Source: Auricularia sp. M13 (taxonomy: Eukaryota; Basidiomycota; Agaricomycetes; Auriculariales; Auriculariaceae). From it: 64,000 nt of DNA. Under the pieces are notes generated by a model. The model saw only the letters and a list, made by a program, of their open reading frames with translations, did not search any database and was not told where the DNA came from. The translations under genes and the position numbers were made by a program. Positions 48,450-58,474 of the stretch are shown here, in pieces (within the stretch, counting starts at the first letter, position 1; the number at the start of each line of letters is the position of its first letter). The DNA lies in NCBI GenBank assembly GCA_037042915.1, contig CM073196.1, positions 434,001-498,000 on the forward strand, read 5' to 3'.

Positions 48450-48881
48450 CTAACGATGAGCTCTGAGCCACCCCGACGGCTTCGGTGGGGCTCGGCGCAA
48501 GTCTTGCAGCGGCACTGTGTACAGAGAGCCGCCTATGTCGACGATGGCTAGTAGCTCTCCCTGCAATCCGGTTCGTTATACTCGCGCGAGTCGCAGGATA
48601 ATGGATGTACGTACGCTGGGCCCGTATCCGCTTGCCATGCGTTTGAAGAATCCATCAAACGTTCTCTCAGGCTGGTCGGCAAACTTCGCGATGATTGGGT
48701 CGTTCACCTAGGGAGAAAAGGGTGATATGATGAGGCCTTTTTTCATTTGCAAGTCGAATTCCATGGCATACTTGGAACGCGTTCTGCATGGAATAAGAGA
48801 GTACACATCAGCATGGAACACGTTGGGAGGGCGGGGAAGCCAGATTGTTCTCACCTTCTGTGGAGCCTGAACGAAGGACAT
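48450..48881 (-). CDS. Tiny four-exon gene, microexon family member 1
   Basis: Minus strand, exons 48855-48881 (9 codons), 48772-48783 (12-nt microexon, NAFQ), 48615-48707, 48450-48560; 80 aa. All introns are phase 0 with GT-AG ends. The third exon contains NDPIIAKF and ends GPS; the fourth begins GELLAIVDIGG and ends with PLQDLRRAPPKP. The paralogues at 50713-51130 and 60780-61173 have the same four exons, with an exact 12-nt exon 2 in each, which is why I accept so short a gene. No signal peptide, membrane helix or cysteine pattern. Family not recognised; probably a small cytosolic or nuclear protein. Confidence 0.72.
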
Positions 48882-50712
48882 CGTACGCAAAGCGAAAGCT
48901 GGGAGTGGCGACGGGCTGGTGCGACTGTGCGATATTGAACCGATCACAGCTTCACCAGCCTTTTGTACTCTTGCGATAGTGTGTTAGCATCTCAGCCCGT
49001 CTACACCTCGGCTTGATCTCCCGGTTTTGCGGACCAATGTCGCAAGCGCCAAAACGGACCAATCTCAAGACCGATGCCGAAGAACCTTGTATTACTACCC
49101 TTGCGATGACATCGACTGTGCTATCCCGCTTCGTTTCGATGCACCCGGTACGCACACGCGCGCGCGGTATTCAGACACGTTGTCCGCCGAATGAGTGGAG
49201 GAGAAAATCGGTAAAGCAGGCAGGTTAAAGCTCAGGCGCTGATGGGAGCGACATCGTTCATATCCGAGACTAAGAGGTGCTCAGCTCAGTCTGAGCAATG
49301 GGAGCGTGTGATGTTTTGCAGCAGGGATTTAGTTCATGGCAACCTCGTGGCCTTGTGCACTACTTCGGATGCGGTTGCGTAACAACGTGGCCACTGACCG
49401 GGCGCTCGGTTTAGCTCAGGACTTCTACCTAAAGCGGTCGAATGAACGAGGAAAGGCAGACGCAGTACCTGCACCGGTCTCAGCTGATGTGCTCTCCAAA
49501 TCTCGGTGGCTCCTGCCGCCGCGGTTAGCTGATGCATGCCGGTACCACGGATGAGTGTAGGCTGTGATCACACGGTACTTTGAAGCGAAGATCAACTGAG
49601 GCGGCGAGTCGTTTCAGCTGGTACTAGACGCGCTGACGGTGACATACTAGTAGAGCACGTCCGACTCATCGGGAATATCGAGACAGAATCTCGACCTCAG
49701 GTGAATATGTACCTATCTCGACGCGCAGCACTGATATCTCAGAATTAAGTGACAGAATCGCCGCCGCAGCGGGCAGCGCGAGCGCGACATGGGCACGGCG
49801 CGGAGCCCGCGCCGTTCCTGCTGCGTCCCGGAAATCGGCTCGAACCGGCCCGGGCCCGCCTCTTCCTGCCGTCGTGACTCGTCAACTTCTCGAGCTGGGC
49901 GATGAGGACGCGTCTGCGGCCGCATCGACCAGCACAGTACAGCTGCCGGAGCCGTTTCCCAGCACTCACTTTCATGCTTCCGGGGGCTCGCGTTGTCATC
50001 AGGGACCCGCCGCCGCCGGCGCTTCTGCGTCCGCACCGATCATGGTGCGGATGTGGCCCATCGCGACGCCTTGGCCGGCAACAGTCTGTTTCCTTGCCAG
50101 CGAGCACCGACGTCAAGTGCGCTGCTGCAGTCAGTAGCTTTGAATCAAAACTGTTCATGGCTACGTCCCATTATAACAAACTGTCCTTTCAGTTACTCCT
50201 CCCTGGGCCTGTCTGGAGCGTCGGGTGCTTGTGAAAGAGGTATTCGGAGCTCGATTCAGCTTTATTGGCATTCCGATACCCTGTCAACAGTTTGACGTGG
50301 CTGACTACATGACTCGAAGTCGGTAGGTACACTAATCCGGAACTGTTTGGAAATCTCACGCACAGCTTCCAGAATGCCGCTTTCCCCTCTCGCTTTCGTC
50401 CTGACCACGTGACATCGTTGTCTCGTCTGCTATAGCTACTGGGCGTTCCGTCCTGCGGAGTCTAACTCATCCGGAGCTGGCGATACGAGGAACTCGCAGT
50501 CGTGCACTCTCTGGCGAATGTGATACAGCAAGGGACTCGCAGACAGCTTGCGTCGTATCGATTTGTGCGCTGAAAGCTCCGTCCCGACTTGCGCGCTCCT
50601 CATCTTCCGCCAAGTGAAAATCCCAAGCGAAACCAGGCTGCTCTTCTCATAGTCGACCTCTATTAGTTCACACGCTGGGATTTTTCTGCTGTTCGTGTAC
50701 TCGCAATCCGAT
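48882..50712. other. Intergenic, about 1.8 kb
   Basis: Contains the Atg15-derived fragment at 49834-50100; otherwise only short ORFs without support. Confidence 0.5.
49834..50100 (+). pseudogene. Degenerate fragment of the Atg15 5' coding region
   Basis: Resembles 53326-53600, the start of the Atg15 gene 3.5 kb to the right. Shared words include CGGCTCGNACCGGCCCG, CTGCCGTCGT, GGACGCGTCTGCGG, TCGACCAGCAC and GACCCGCCGCCG, in the same order. The start codon is not kept and the frame is lost, so this is a partial duplicated relic. Confidence 0.6.
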
Positions 50713-51130
50713 CTAACGGTGGAACCTCCGGCGCGACGACGCTCCAGGGGGGCGGCGCACGTCTTGCAGCCGCAGCGTGTGGAAAGAGTCGGCAATCTTG
50801 ACAATGGCTACAATTTCTCCCTGCACCCCGTCAGACTCAAACGTCGCATGGCATATTTGGCGATGCGCACATTGTGTCCCAAACGACTTTCTTGGTAGAT
50901 TCCATTGTAATCTACTCCCTGGAGCCTGGCGATGACCGGATCGTTGCGCTATATAAAGCGCTGTTATACCGAGCAATTTCGAGTTACGGTATGATGATAG
51001 GCTCACTCTGAAACTGTCCTGTATAGCACGATTTCCTGATCAGCACGACATTGTCACTGAGATATCGAAATTTACGAACATGTTGAGAGGATTGGGCGGT
51101 CTGGCTGTCACATTGCTGATTGCGAGACAT
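50713..51130 (-). CDS. Tiny four-exon gene, microexon family member 2
   Basis: Minus strand, exons 51080-51130 (17 codons), 51007-51018 (12-nt microexon, DSFR), 50871-50948, 50713-50820; 82 aa. Exon 3 carries RNDPVIARLQG; exon 4 begins GEIVAIVKIAD and ends in LRLQDVRRPPG plus a basic tail (SSRRRFHR). Intron positions and phase are identical to member 1, and the last exon aligns without gaps over its first 24 residues. Only about half the residues are identical, so it is an old copy whose splice pattern has been kept. A plus-strand ORF (51080-51538) overlaps its 5' end and is treated as a shadow. Confidence 0.72.
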
Positions 51131-52137
51131 TGTCGGGCAGAGGCTGATGGAACTGCTGTTGGGAGTTGGGCGACCACACCCGTCAACCTTTTTGTACCGC
51201 CTCCAATTGCACATCGGCGTCTCAGGCTTGTCTCAGCTATGGCTCATCTCGACCACCTTGGTTTCCAGCCAGTGCACCATCCAGGCGCCTATACTGTACC
51301 ATTGTCGATCCCAATTCGCATTCTGCCAAAGGTAGCTTATCGCGACCCTGCAGATACCCTCAACAGGTCTAGTCTACTTATTCCGTCCGTACGCGCGCGC
51401 GGCAATCGGAACCTGTGTCCGCAGAATGCCACTGGCGAGCGCCCTGGACGTCCAAATAGGCATCCCAGGGTTCAGGCGCCGCGGAGATACGACATCCCGA
51501 GAGCTCAGACGCTCAGTTTGCAACGGGAGACTGTATAATGTTAGTCTGGAGCCGGGTTTCCGGTGTTTGATGTACCGCAGCGTTGTAGCTGGCGGCACAG
51601 CACTCCGAGTCCAGCATTGTGAGCGCTCGGTTGCAATGAGGAGTTCCGATCCATACTCAAAGCAGCCATCTCAATCGGAATAGGCATCTACCGTACCCTC
51701 GCTTTCTGTATCTCAGCCCCAGTTGATCATGATGTGCTTTTCCAGTCTCCGGCTCCAGAAGCTGTAGAAAGAACATGCAATCTGGGTTCATGCGGCCTAA
51801 GCTGATGCACAAGGGCACGAATGAAGGCTACAGAAGATCTCTATTCTCTATCAGACGCGCAAAAGTGCCAGTGGTGCATTGGTTACTATTGCCACAAAGA
51901 AACACACTAGGAACGGCCTCAGGCTTGAAACCCAGACTTATACAGTAACGGTAATGATCTCGAAGTCCAGGCGAGGATACTCAGTACTACGACGGCGCAT
52001 GGGAGTCTCGTCCGTCGCGCAGTTCGAAAAGTTCTTGAAGGTGCCGTACAGTAATTCAGAAACCGCGATTCCCAACGACACAAATATTATCCTCCATTAA
52101 CACCAAGTTGACTAACTAAGTACAACTAAACATTCAG
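51131..52137. other. Intergenic, about 1 kb
   Basis: Promoter side of small-gene member 2 and 3' side of the proline-repeat gene. ORFs at 51374-51683 on both strands have no motif. Confidence 0.45.
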
Positions 52138-52661
52138 TCAGACCCGGGGCGGCTTGGGAGGCGTATTCGGAGCCGTGCCGGGCGGTTTCTCTGGCGTACC
52201 GGAACCGGTACCGAGAGGCTTGAGGCCTGGCGGGGTTATGGGAGTCGCGACGGGCGGTTTGGGACCTGGCGGGGTGACGATTGTTTCCACAGGCGGTTTC
52301 GGGCCTGGCGGAGTGACGATTGTTTCGACGGGGGGCTTGGGTCCTGGCGGGGTGACGATGGTCTCGACGGGAGGTTTGGGACCAGGCGGGGTGACGATAG
52401 TCTCTACAGGCGGCTTGGGACCTGGAGGCGTGACTATGGTCTCAATCGGAGGCTTCGGGCCCGGCGGGGTGACGATAGTCACAGGTGGCTTGGGACCTGG
52501 AGGCGTAATAGCAGTCTCGCCGAGTGCACCCAGGCCGTTCTGCACAGAGCGTGAGCCGCAATACGAGATGCGAGATGCACAGGTGGACGTACGCTGTCCA
52601 GCGGGGCGGCCGTCACGGTGGCGAGGCTCGTAGCGAGGAGGACGAACGAGAGGAACTGCAT
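52138..52661 (-). CDS. Small secreted proline-repeat protein
   Basis: Minus strand, two exons: 52593-52661 and 52138-52539; 156 aa. A clear signal peptide (MQFLSFVLLATSLATVTAA) is followed by seven to eight copies of a 13-residue repeat, IVTPPGPKPPVET, encoded by 39-bp DNA repeats between about 52210 and 52510. No catalytic motif. The repeat resembles extensin or collagen-like cell-wall linkers and may form an extended polyproline rod in the wall or at the hyphal surface. The copy number is likely to vary between strains because the DNA repeats are nearly identical. Confidence 0.75.
52210..52510. repeat. 39-bp coding minisatellite
   Basis: Seven to eight in-frame units around GGCGGGGTGACGATNGT, within the proline-repeat gene. 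Differences are mostly at third codon positions. Confidence 0.85.
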
Positions 52662-53381
52662 CGTGCGAGTGCGATGTGTCGGGGCGGTATTAGCGGGATG
52701 AGGATGAGGAAAACGAGAAGGAGCGCGAGGGGAAAGCGTAGCCAGACCTTTTATGATCTTCGGGAAGGAGCAGGATATTACTTACGTTGTTCGCAGCCGC
52801 GTCGCCGCGACGCATGGAACGACTTCCCATGCTGTCAGACTTGCATGCATCACTGCGGCGCAGGATTGGGCGAATCCCATGACTCTTTGTCTAACTGCGG
52901 ACGCAGACGATATTTTAAGTAAGGTGAGAATCGCGGGATTGATGGAGGGAACAAGAGCACGCCGCTGTGCTGGTAGAATCGACGGCGGTGGTGGGACGAG
53001 GAGACAAGCGGTAAATTTTTGATTCTCCATGCGCCCATTGTCGTCCGACGCATCGTTTGGCCAGTAGAGATGCTTGCACATTACTTTCAGATGAAGACGA
53101 AGGGGTGCCGCGGCCGGCATATCGCCATCGAGGGCTGATGTCGCGAACAGGCGGTAGCTGGACCACGCTTGCTAGGGCCATCGTTTGCCATGATTTCGCG
53201 GCGCAGTGAGGACTCAATGCGAGCTGTACCAGTGAAGGTTTTTTTAGAAGTAAGGTAGGAATGACCAAAGACACCGTGGATTTTGAACCAGAAAAATTCA
53301 GGAGGAAGAGAAGCGAGTCGTCGGCTCGGACCGGCCCGCGAACAGCATCCGTGCCTGCTGCCGTCGTCATCGAGCCGGACG
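52662..53381. other. Divergent intergenic region
   Basis: About 720 bp between the minus-strand proline-repeat gene and plus-strand Atg15, so it should contain both promoters. No distinct element recognised. Confidence 0.45.
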
Positions 53382-55324
53382 ATGTGGACGCGTCTGCGGG
53401 CGGCCTTCGCGCTCGCCGGCGTCCTCGACCAGCACCCCTTTCAACCGCCAGCCCCAGCTGAAGCGCCGGCGCCCAACACGCTCACATTCACGCTCCGCCA
53501 CGAGCACGCGCAATCGCCCGACGGTCGCGTCGTCTTCACCGACCCGCCGCCGTTGCTGCAGCCCGCGTCGTTCACACTAAAGACGCGAACTGTCTCGGCG
53601 CCGCGGCCGGCGTCGATGGAGCTCTTCCACCGCGCGCGCCGGCGTCCGTCTTCGCAGTCGATACCGTGGGAGCCGGGCGAGGTGGCGGGGCCGGACGTCG
53701 GGTCGCGCGGGACGCTGCTCGAGCTGGCCAAGATGACGAACAACGCGTACCTGAAGCCGAACGAGACCGGCTGGTACGACCTCGGCGACCACTGGTCCGT
53801 CGGCTACCCCTTCGGCTGGGAGCCCGACCAGGACGGCTTCCGCGGCCACGTCTTCGCCTCCGAGGACAACTCGACCGTCATCCTGAGCATTAAAGGCACG
53901 AGCATGGGCGTGCTCGGCGGCGGCGGCCCGACGACCAAGAAGGACAAGATTAACGACAATTTGCTCTTTAGCTGCTGCTGTGCGCGCGTCGACTGGACGT
54001 GGACGACGGTGTGTGGGTGCTATGGCGGCGGATGGAAGTGCGACCGCACGTGTCTGGAGCAGAGCCTCAACGACGACTCGCTGTTCTACCCGCTCGGCAC
54101 GAATCTGTACAGCAACTTGACCTACATGTACCCCCACGCGAACATCTGGCTCACTGGACATTCCCTCGGCGGCGCGTTGGCGGCGCTCCTGGGGTCTACA
54201 TTCGGCATGCCTGTTGTTGTGAGTCCGTCCATCGCGCTCTTCTTCAGGCCCAGCTGATACCTGTGGCAGGCATTCGAGTCTCCCGGCGACGTCCTCCCCG
54301 CCACCCGATTGCATCTCCCCACACCAGTGAGTATCCCCCGATCGAAGCTTCATTCAATTTCATCCCCATCGCCACTTCCTTCGACGTCTGTCTTCTCGGC
54401 CCAAACAGCTTCTTGTACTCCTGCTTCCCTTCCATCCATTCCATGCTCTTCCGGTTCAACCAGAAACTTGCACCCTTTCCTTACACTCCACCCCACCCAT
54501 CCTACACGCTTCCGCCATCCGCACCTTCGCTGACCCTCCCCTCCCAGCCCTCCCTCTCGCACATCACCCACGTCTTCCACACGGCGGACCCCATAGCAAT
54601 GGGCACCTGCACGGGCGTGCTCTCGAGCTGCGCGCTGGCCGGCTACGCGATGGAGAGCCGGTGCCACCTCGGCTCCAAGATCGTGTACGACACTGTCGGC
54701 GAGCTCGGCTGGGCGGTAGATATTCGGACGCATGGGATTGTTACTGTTATTGAGAAGGTGAGTCTGGGTGTGTGGGTGAGGGTTGGAGGTGGAGGTGGGG
54801 ATGGGATGGCAGCGGTAGCCTGCCCTGAATGGCGACGTTCGTCCTGCGCGCCTCCCTCCCCGCGCCTCCAATTTTTCATCGGCGCGCTCACTGACGCACG
54901 TCCCGCCAGATGCTCGCGAAGAGCTGGACGGAGATGGGCGGCAAGACGGACTTTGGGCCCGACGGCGCGCCGCCGGGCGTGCTGGAGGACGAGGACTGCT
55001 CGGCTGCGGTAAGTGGTCATTCCATCTATCATTCTCCCCCGCCCTCTACACATTTGATGCATTTCGCGTCCACGATTTGTGCCTTTCGCACTCACAACTT
55101 GTGCTCCCCGCGCTCACACGTTGTGCCGCCCACGCTCACGCTATGCGCCCTTAACGCTCACATTTTGCGCCCTCGACGCTCACAATGTCTGTTTTTCACG
55201 CTCCGAGGCTGACGCGCGAACACAGGAGTGCTACAGCTGGGAGTTCGGCGAGTTTAAGGACAAGGAGTCGTCGGCGGCGCGGCTTCAACTGGGTCTGCCT
55301 ATGTCGGCGCCGCTGCGCGCATGA
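53382..55324 (+). CDS. ATG15: Autophagic lipase Atg15
   Basis: Five exons: 53382-54218, 54270-54326, 54548-54757, 54910-55008, 55226-55324; 433 aa. The lipase elbow GHSLGG places the nucleophile at Ser261, and the family landmarks are [15 protein letters not shown], a cysteine cluster ([17 protein letters not shown]), [21 protein letters not shown] and a C-terminal [10 protein letters not shown]. Atg15 is a phospholipase that reaches the vacuole through the endosomal pathway and breaks down autophagic and multivesicular membranes. The first 16 residues give only a short hydrophobic signal-anchor. The protein is shorter than some fungal homologues and lacks a long C-terminal tail. Introns 2 and 4 are about 220 nt, longer than usual here; intron 4 carries a minisatellite. 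Confidence 0.88.
55065..55204 (+). repeat. Degenerate minisatellite inside the last Atg15 intron
   Basis: Five to six diverged units of about 22 bp built on CGCTCACANNTTGTGCGCCC. The array makes up most of the intron and explains its length. Confidence 0.7.
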
Positions 55325-58037
55325 AGGCGAAGGCGCGGCTCGTGGGCGCAAACCTGGGCCAACTCGTTGCGCAGTTGCAGCGGTAGAGTTGCACCGCCGT
55401 TGCAGCGGCAGACTTGCGCCGGCGTTTCTTGGATAGAGAGTGCGGAGAGTGCGTGGATGCATGTCCTGTTGTTGATTTCTCTTTGGAGGACACACGGTGC
55501 GTGGAGGACACACGGTGCGTGGTGCGTTTGGTCTCCGCGCAGAATATTTGTGCGTGCGCGAGGATGAGGTTGAGGCTGACGTGGCGCAGTAGATACAGTT
55601 ACAGTATGCATTGTTTGGACGCGCCTCGCGGATGCACATCGTATCATGATTATGAATGAGCCTTTTGCATTGCATTTTCGCATTCAAACGCTCCTGCTAG
55701 TGTTCTGTTCAATGTTCGCCATGTGTTGGACTTGGGGCGCACACCGACCCAGGTGCATCATGTGGAAACTCGGTCGCTCGCCGTCTACGCCATCCTGGTC
55801 GGGGAACATAGCGTATGTTCACATAGTCGTGATGGATTGCACGGGGACTGACGCAGCGTAATGAATATTACAGTAGCAGATTGCCAAGTCAGTTTATTGC
55901 CAAAACTGGATTCCGGCGACACGAACAATGAACGCTCGGTAGCGACTGCTTGCCGCCGTTGCCTCATGGAGACCGCCCGCGCCCGCCTCCACAACCATGC
56001 GTCGCTGCGGGCTGAGTCCGCCGTCCGGACGTTGCGCAGACTTTCGACCTTCCGACGTGATGGACGCCGCGTCTCCGCGTGAGCGGAATCTCGTCTCCTC
56101 TCCCGAGTTCTGCGCACGGCTACCCTGCCGCTGAACAAGGTCTGCTGCTGTTGACACGAATGCTGTGGTCCTGAGATCATCTTCGCGGCGCGTCGTTGCT
56201 GGTTACTCTGGCCACGACCACGAAGTTCCCGGGCGGCTGGACGGGGTCTGCTCGAGACGTTTGCATTTAGTATTGGTGTGATGCACCGTACTCTGTCCGC
56301 GTGGACTTGCGACCGTCCCCTTATGCGTCGGCTTGACGCTGGAGCGCTCGCACGTCCCAGGAGTGCTGGGTCCGGTAGCTCACATGCTGCAACTGGTGGT
56401 GCATGCTGTTGTTGCCACGCGCCATCGGTATCCGTACGGGCTCGCATCGCCGCGCTTCTAGAGGACGTGCTCCGAATCTGCTTGCTACGTTGCCCCGCAG
56501 AAGTCCTGGATCACCGTGACTTGCTTGCGTCGAGTCGCTGGCCGAGATCACTTCCATTTCTTGCGAAGTCCGAAGCTGCAGGTCCATGTGCTGTGCTTTG
56601 TGCACCTTCACGACTGCCCTGACCGGAGCTCTCACAACGGCGAGGCTGTGCGTGCTGCTGGCCGGAGGACGGCGAGAATAGGCTGTCTACTGCGAAAGAG
56701 CTTTCATCTGCTCTTGTTCTGGGTCTTCTGGATGCGCTACATCGGACCAGTCTGGTACCTGGACCTGCAGCAGAGCATTCCAGATTGATCTACATATTGC
56801 AACTCGTAGTGCTGCCCACGTGCAGGCGAAACGCCCGGATATTTTCGTATTCATAACCTCGACTCGGAGCGCCGCAAAACATGGTCATCATATCATGGCC
56901 GGGCGCCCGAGGGGAACTCGGACTGGCCTGCGGTGTCTAAACGGGCCACATTCGTGCATCTGCTCATTTGCTAGTCTGCGGGTGTCCGGCCGTGCTGTAC
57001 GACCTGGCCATCGAGTCCGCACCCTGATTTGCATCCACCCGCTCCGAGTCCGGGCATTTGACTGATTATGGTACATTCGAGTTCCCCATCTCAGGCGTCT
57101 CCCAACAACGCTGGTGTCGTCCTTCCCAGCGTACGAGGAGGCTTTGTACCTACGCGGCGGTAGGGTGAGGATACTCTCGCCGTTGTTCGGTTCCCGCGTG
57201 GCTATCGCTGTTCATCTTCAGATCAGTGCACGGCATATCAAGAGGCGCGCGAATTATGAGACGCTATACATAGCACACCCGACAGTCGAGATCACACCAT
57301 GCAAGCCTCAATCCCTGGCCGGTGTCAAATTTTTTCCCCTATCCGCACAGGCGAAATGAGATCTGCGTATCCCACAAGGGCGGTTCCCTCTTCTCTCAAT
57401 TTGTGCATCTTCCTGTTGGCAATAGGTCCTGTGTGTGCGCGTGCTGTGTATGCACGCACGCACACACATTACTGCCTCTCGGGTGTAGCAGGAGCCCGGA
57501 GTCAATCACGGGCAATGTTAAGATGTCGGCTCGATGTTTGCGGCAAGCTAACGCCGTGTCGCTCGGGCGGCGGGCGGTAACTTTGCTTAAGCCGCAGTGT
57601 CCGGGACGGTGGACACGGAGAAAGGGTGTCAAAAGAAGCAATCGCTGCATGAACGGCTTCTGTTTTACTAGGTGGTGACGTCTGTCTGTTTGCTGAACAT
57701 GTACAGCCCTTCCAGGGATGATTGTCACGACGAGCTCCGGCGCCTACAGCTGACGACTTTCTGTTCGAGGCCCATTACGGACCGTCGCGCCTCATCTGAG
57801 CTAAGGACGCAGCTCCGTGGGCTGTTGCATGACTCTCTTCCAGAGGTTTTTCTCACACCACTGCGGGAAATGAACGGGACATTACCTGCATCTCTATCAC
57901 CTTCGCATACTCATGGGGTTAAGACTCTCGTCCACATAGTGTAGTGCGAATTGTAGTCTGACGAAGTGGACACTGGACTCTGATGTCCGCGGTAAACGTA
58001 TCAATTGGGAGAATCGATCGGGCCCTGCCCTTCATCC
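55325..58037. other. Gene-poor stretch, about 2.7 kb
   Basis: No gene supported. A 220-codon minus ORF (55785-56447) and several plus ORFs exist but are rich in Arg/Ala/Ser, as expected by chance in this GC-rich DNA, and show no motif. Confidence 0.45.
55483..55520 (+). repeat. Two direct copies of an 18-bp unit
   Basis: GAGGACACACGGTGCGTG occurs twice in direct succession, followed by a third partial copy of its end. Confidence 0.8.
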
Positions 58038-58474
58038 TTAGTTCCTGACCGGCGTGAGCTCGATCAAGTACACGTTCTCCCTCGTCCCGTTGAAATTGAC
58101 CGTCACGATGATGTTGTTGCCCTAAAACCCGCACATTTGTCTCCAAGGAGAATAGGACAGCTCTCCCACAATCCCACTCACCTCAATCCTGATGGCCTCC
58201 ACGGTGCCCGATGGGCCGCTTGGTTGAGCAACTCTGCGAACGCGGCTCCCGATCTGCGGGGCCGTGATGAGTGGTGACCCTACGCGGTGCTCCGCGACTC
58301 ACAGCTATGTCGGGGTCCTGCAGGTATAGGAGAGCAGTGAAGTTAGCACCCACCTAAGACTTTTTCCTATGCAAATGACCTACGCGAGGAGGCAGGCGTG
58401 GCGCAGGGATCTGATAACCAGTATGAGGTCCCTCTGTCAGTTTCGTATGACGACACGCGCACCGAGCGAGACAT
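58038..58474 (-). CDS. Tiny gene, distant member of the small-gene family, start unresolved
   Basis: Minus strand. The last two exons are clear: 58182-58253 (24 codons, IGSRVRRVAQPSGPS...) and 58038-58121 (27 codons, GNNIIVTVNFNG then VYLIELTPVRN). Before them a short exon ends at 58303 with DPDIA; it is either a 15-nt microexon (58303-58317) or part of a longer exon. The final exon follows the pattern of the other members: Gly at the phase-0 start, a hydrophobic VxV strand, a Gly, then a second strand and a basic end. The likely start is the ATG at 58474, but the first exon junction is not settled. Confidence 0.5.

Larger units (their letters stand above)
44360..48502 (+). repeat. Tandem segmental duplication, unit B
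   Basis: Second copy of the 4.1-kb unit at 38425-42535, in the same orientation. It includes the promoter (shared GGCACCCTGATGAAC near 45008), the whole secreted-protein gene and about 0.9 kb of 3' flank. Its right edge runs into the last exon of the small gene at 48450-48881. Confidence 0.8.

Noticed and set aside
51080-51538. 152-codon plus ORF with a signal-like N-terminus
   Set aside because: Its start overlaps exon 1 of the minus-strand microgene and no motif or splice signal supports it.
55785-56447. 220-codon minus-strand ORF
   Set aside because: Arg/Ser/Ala-rich composition, no conserved block, and similar open frames on the other strand; likely chance in GC-rich DNA.
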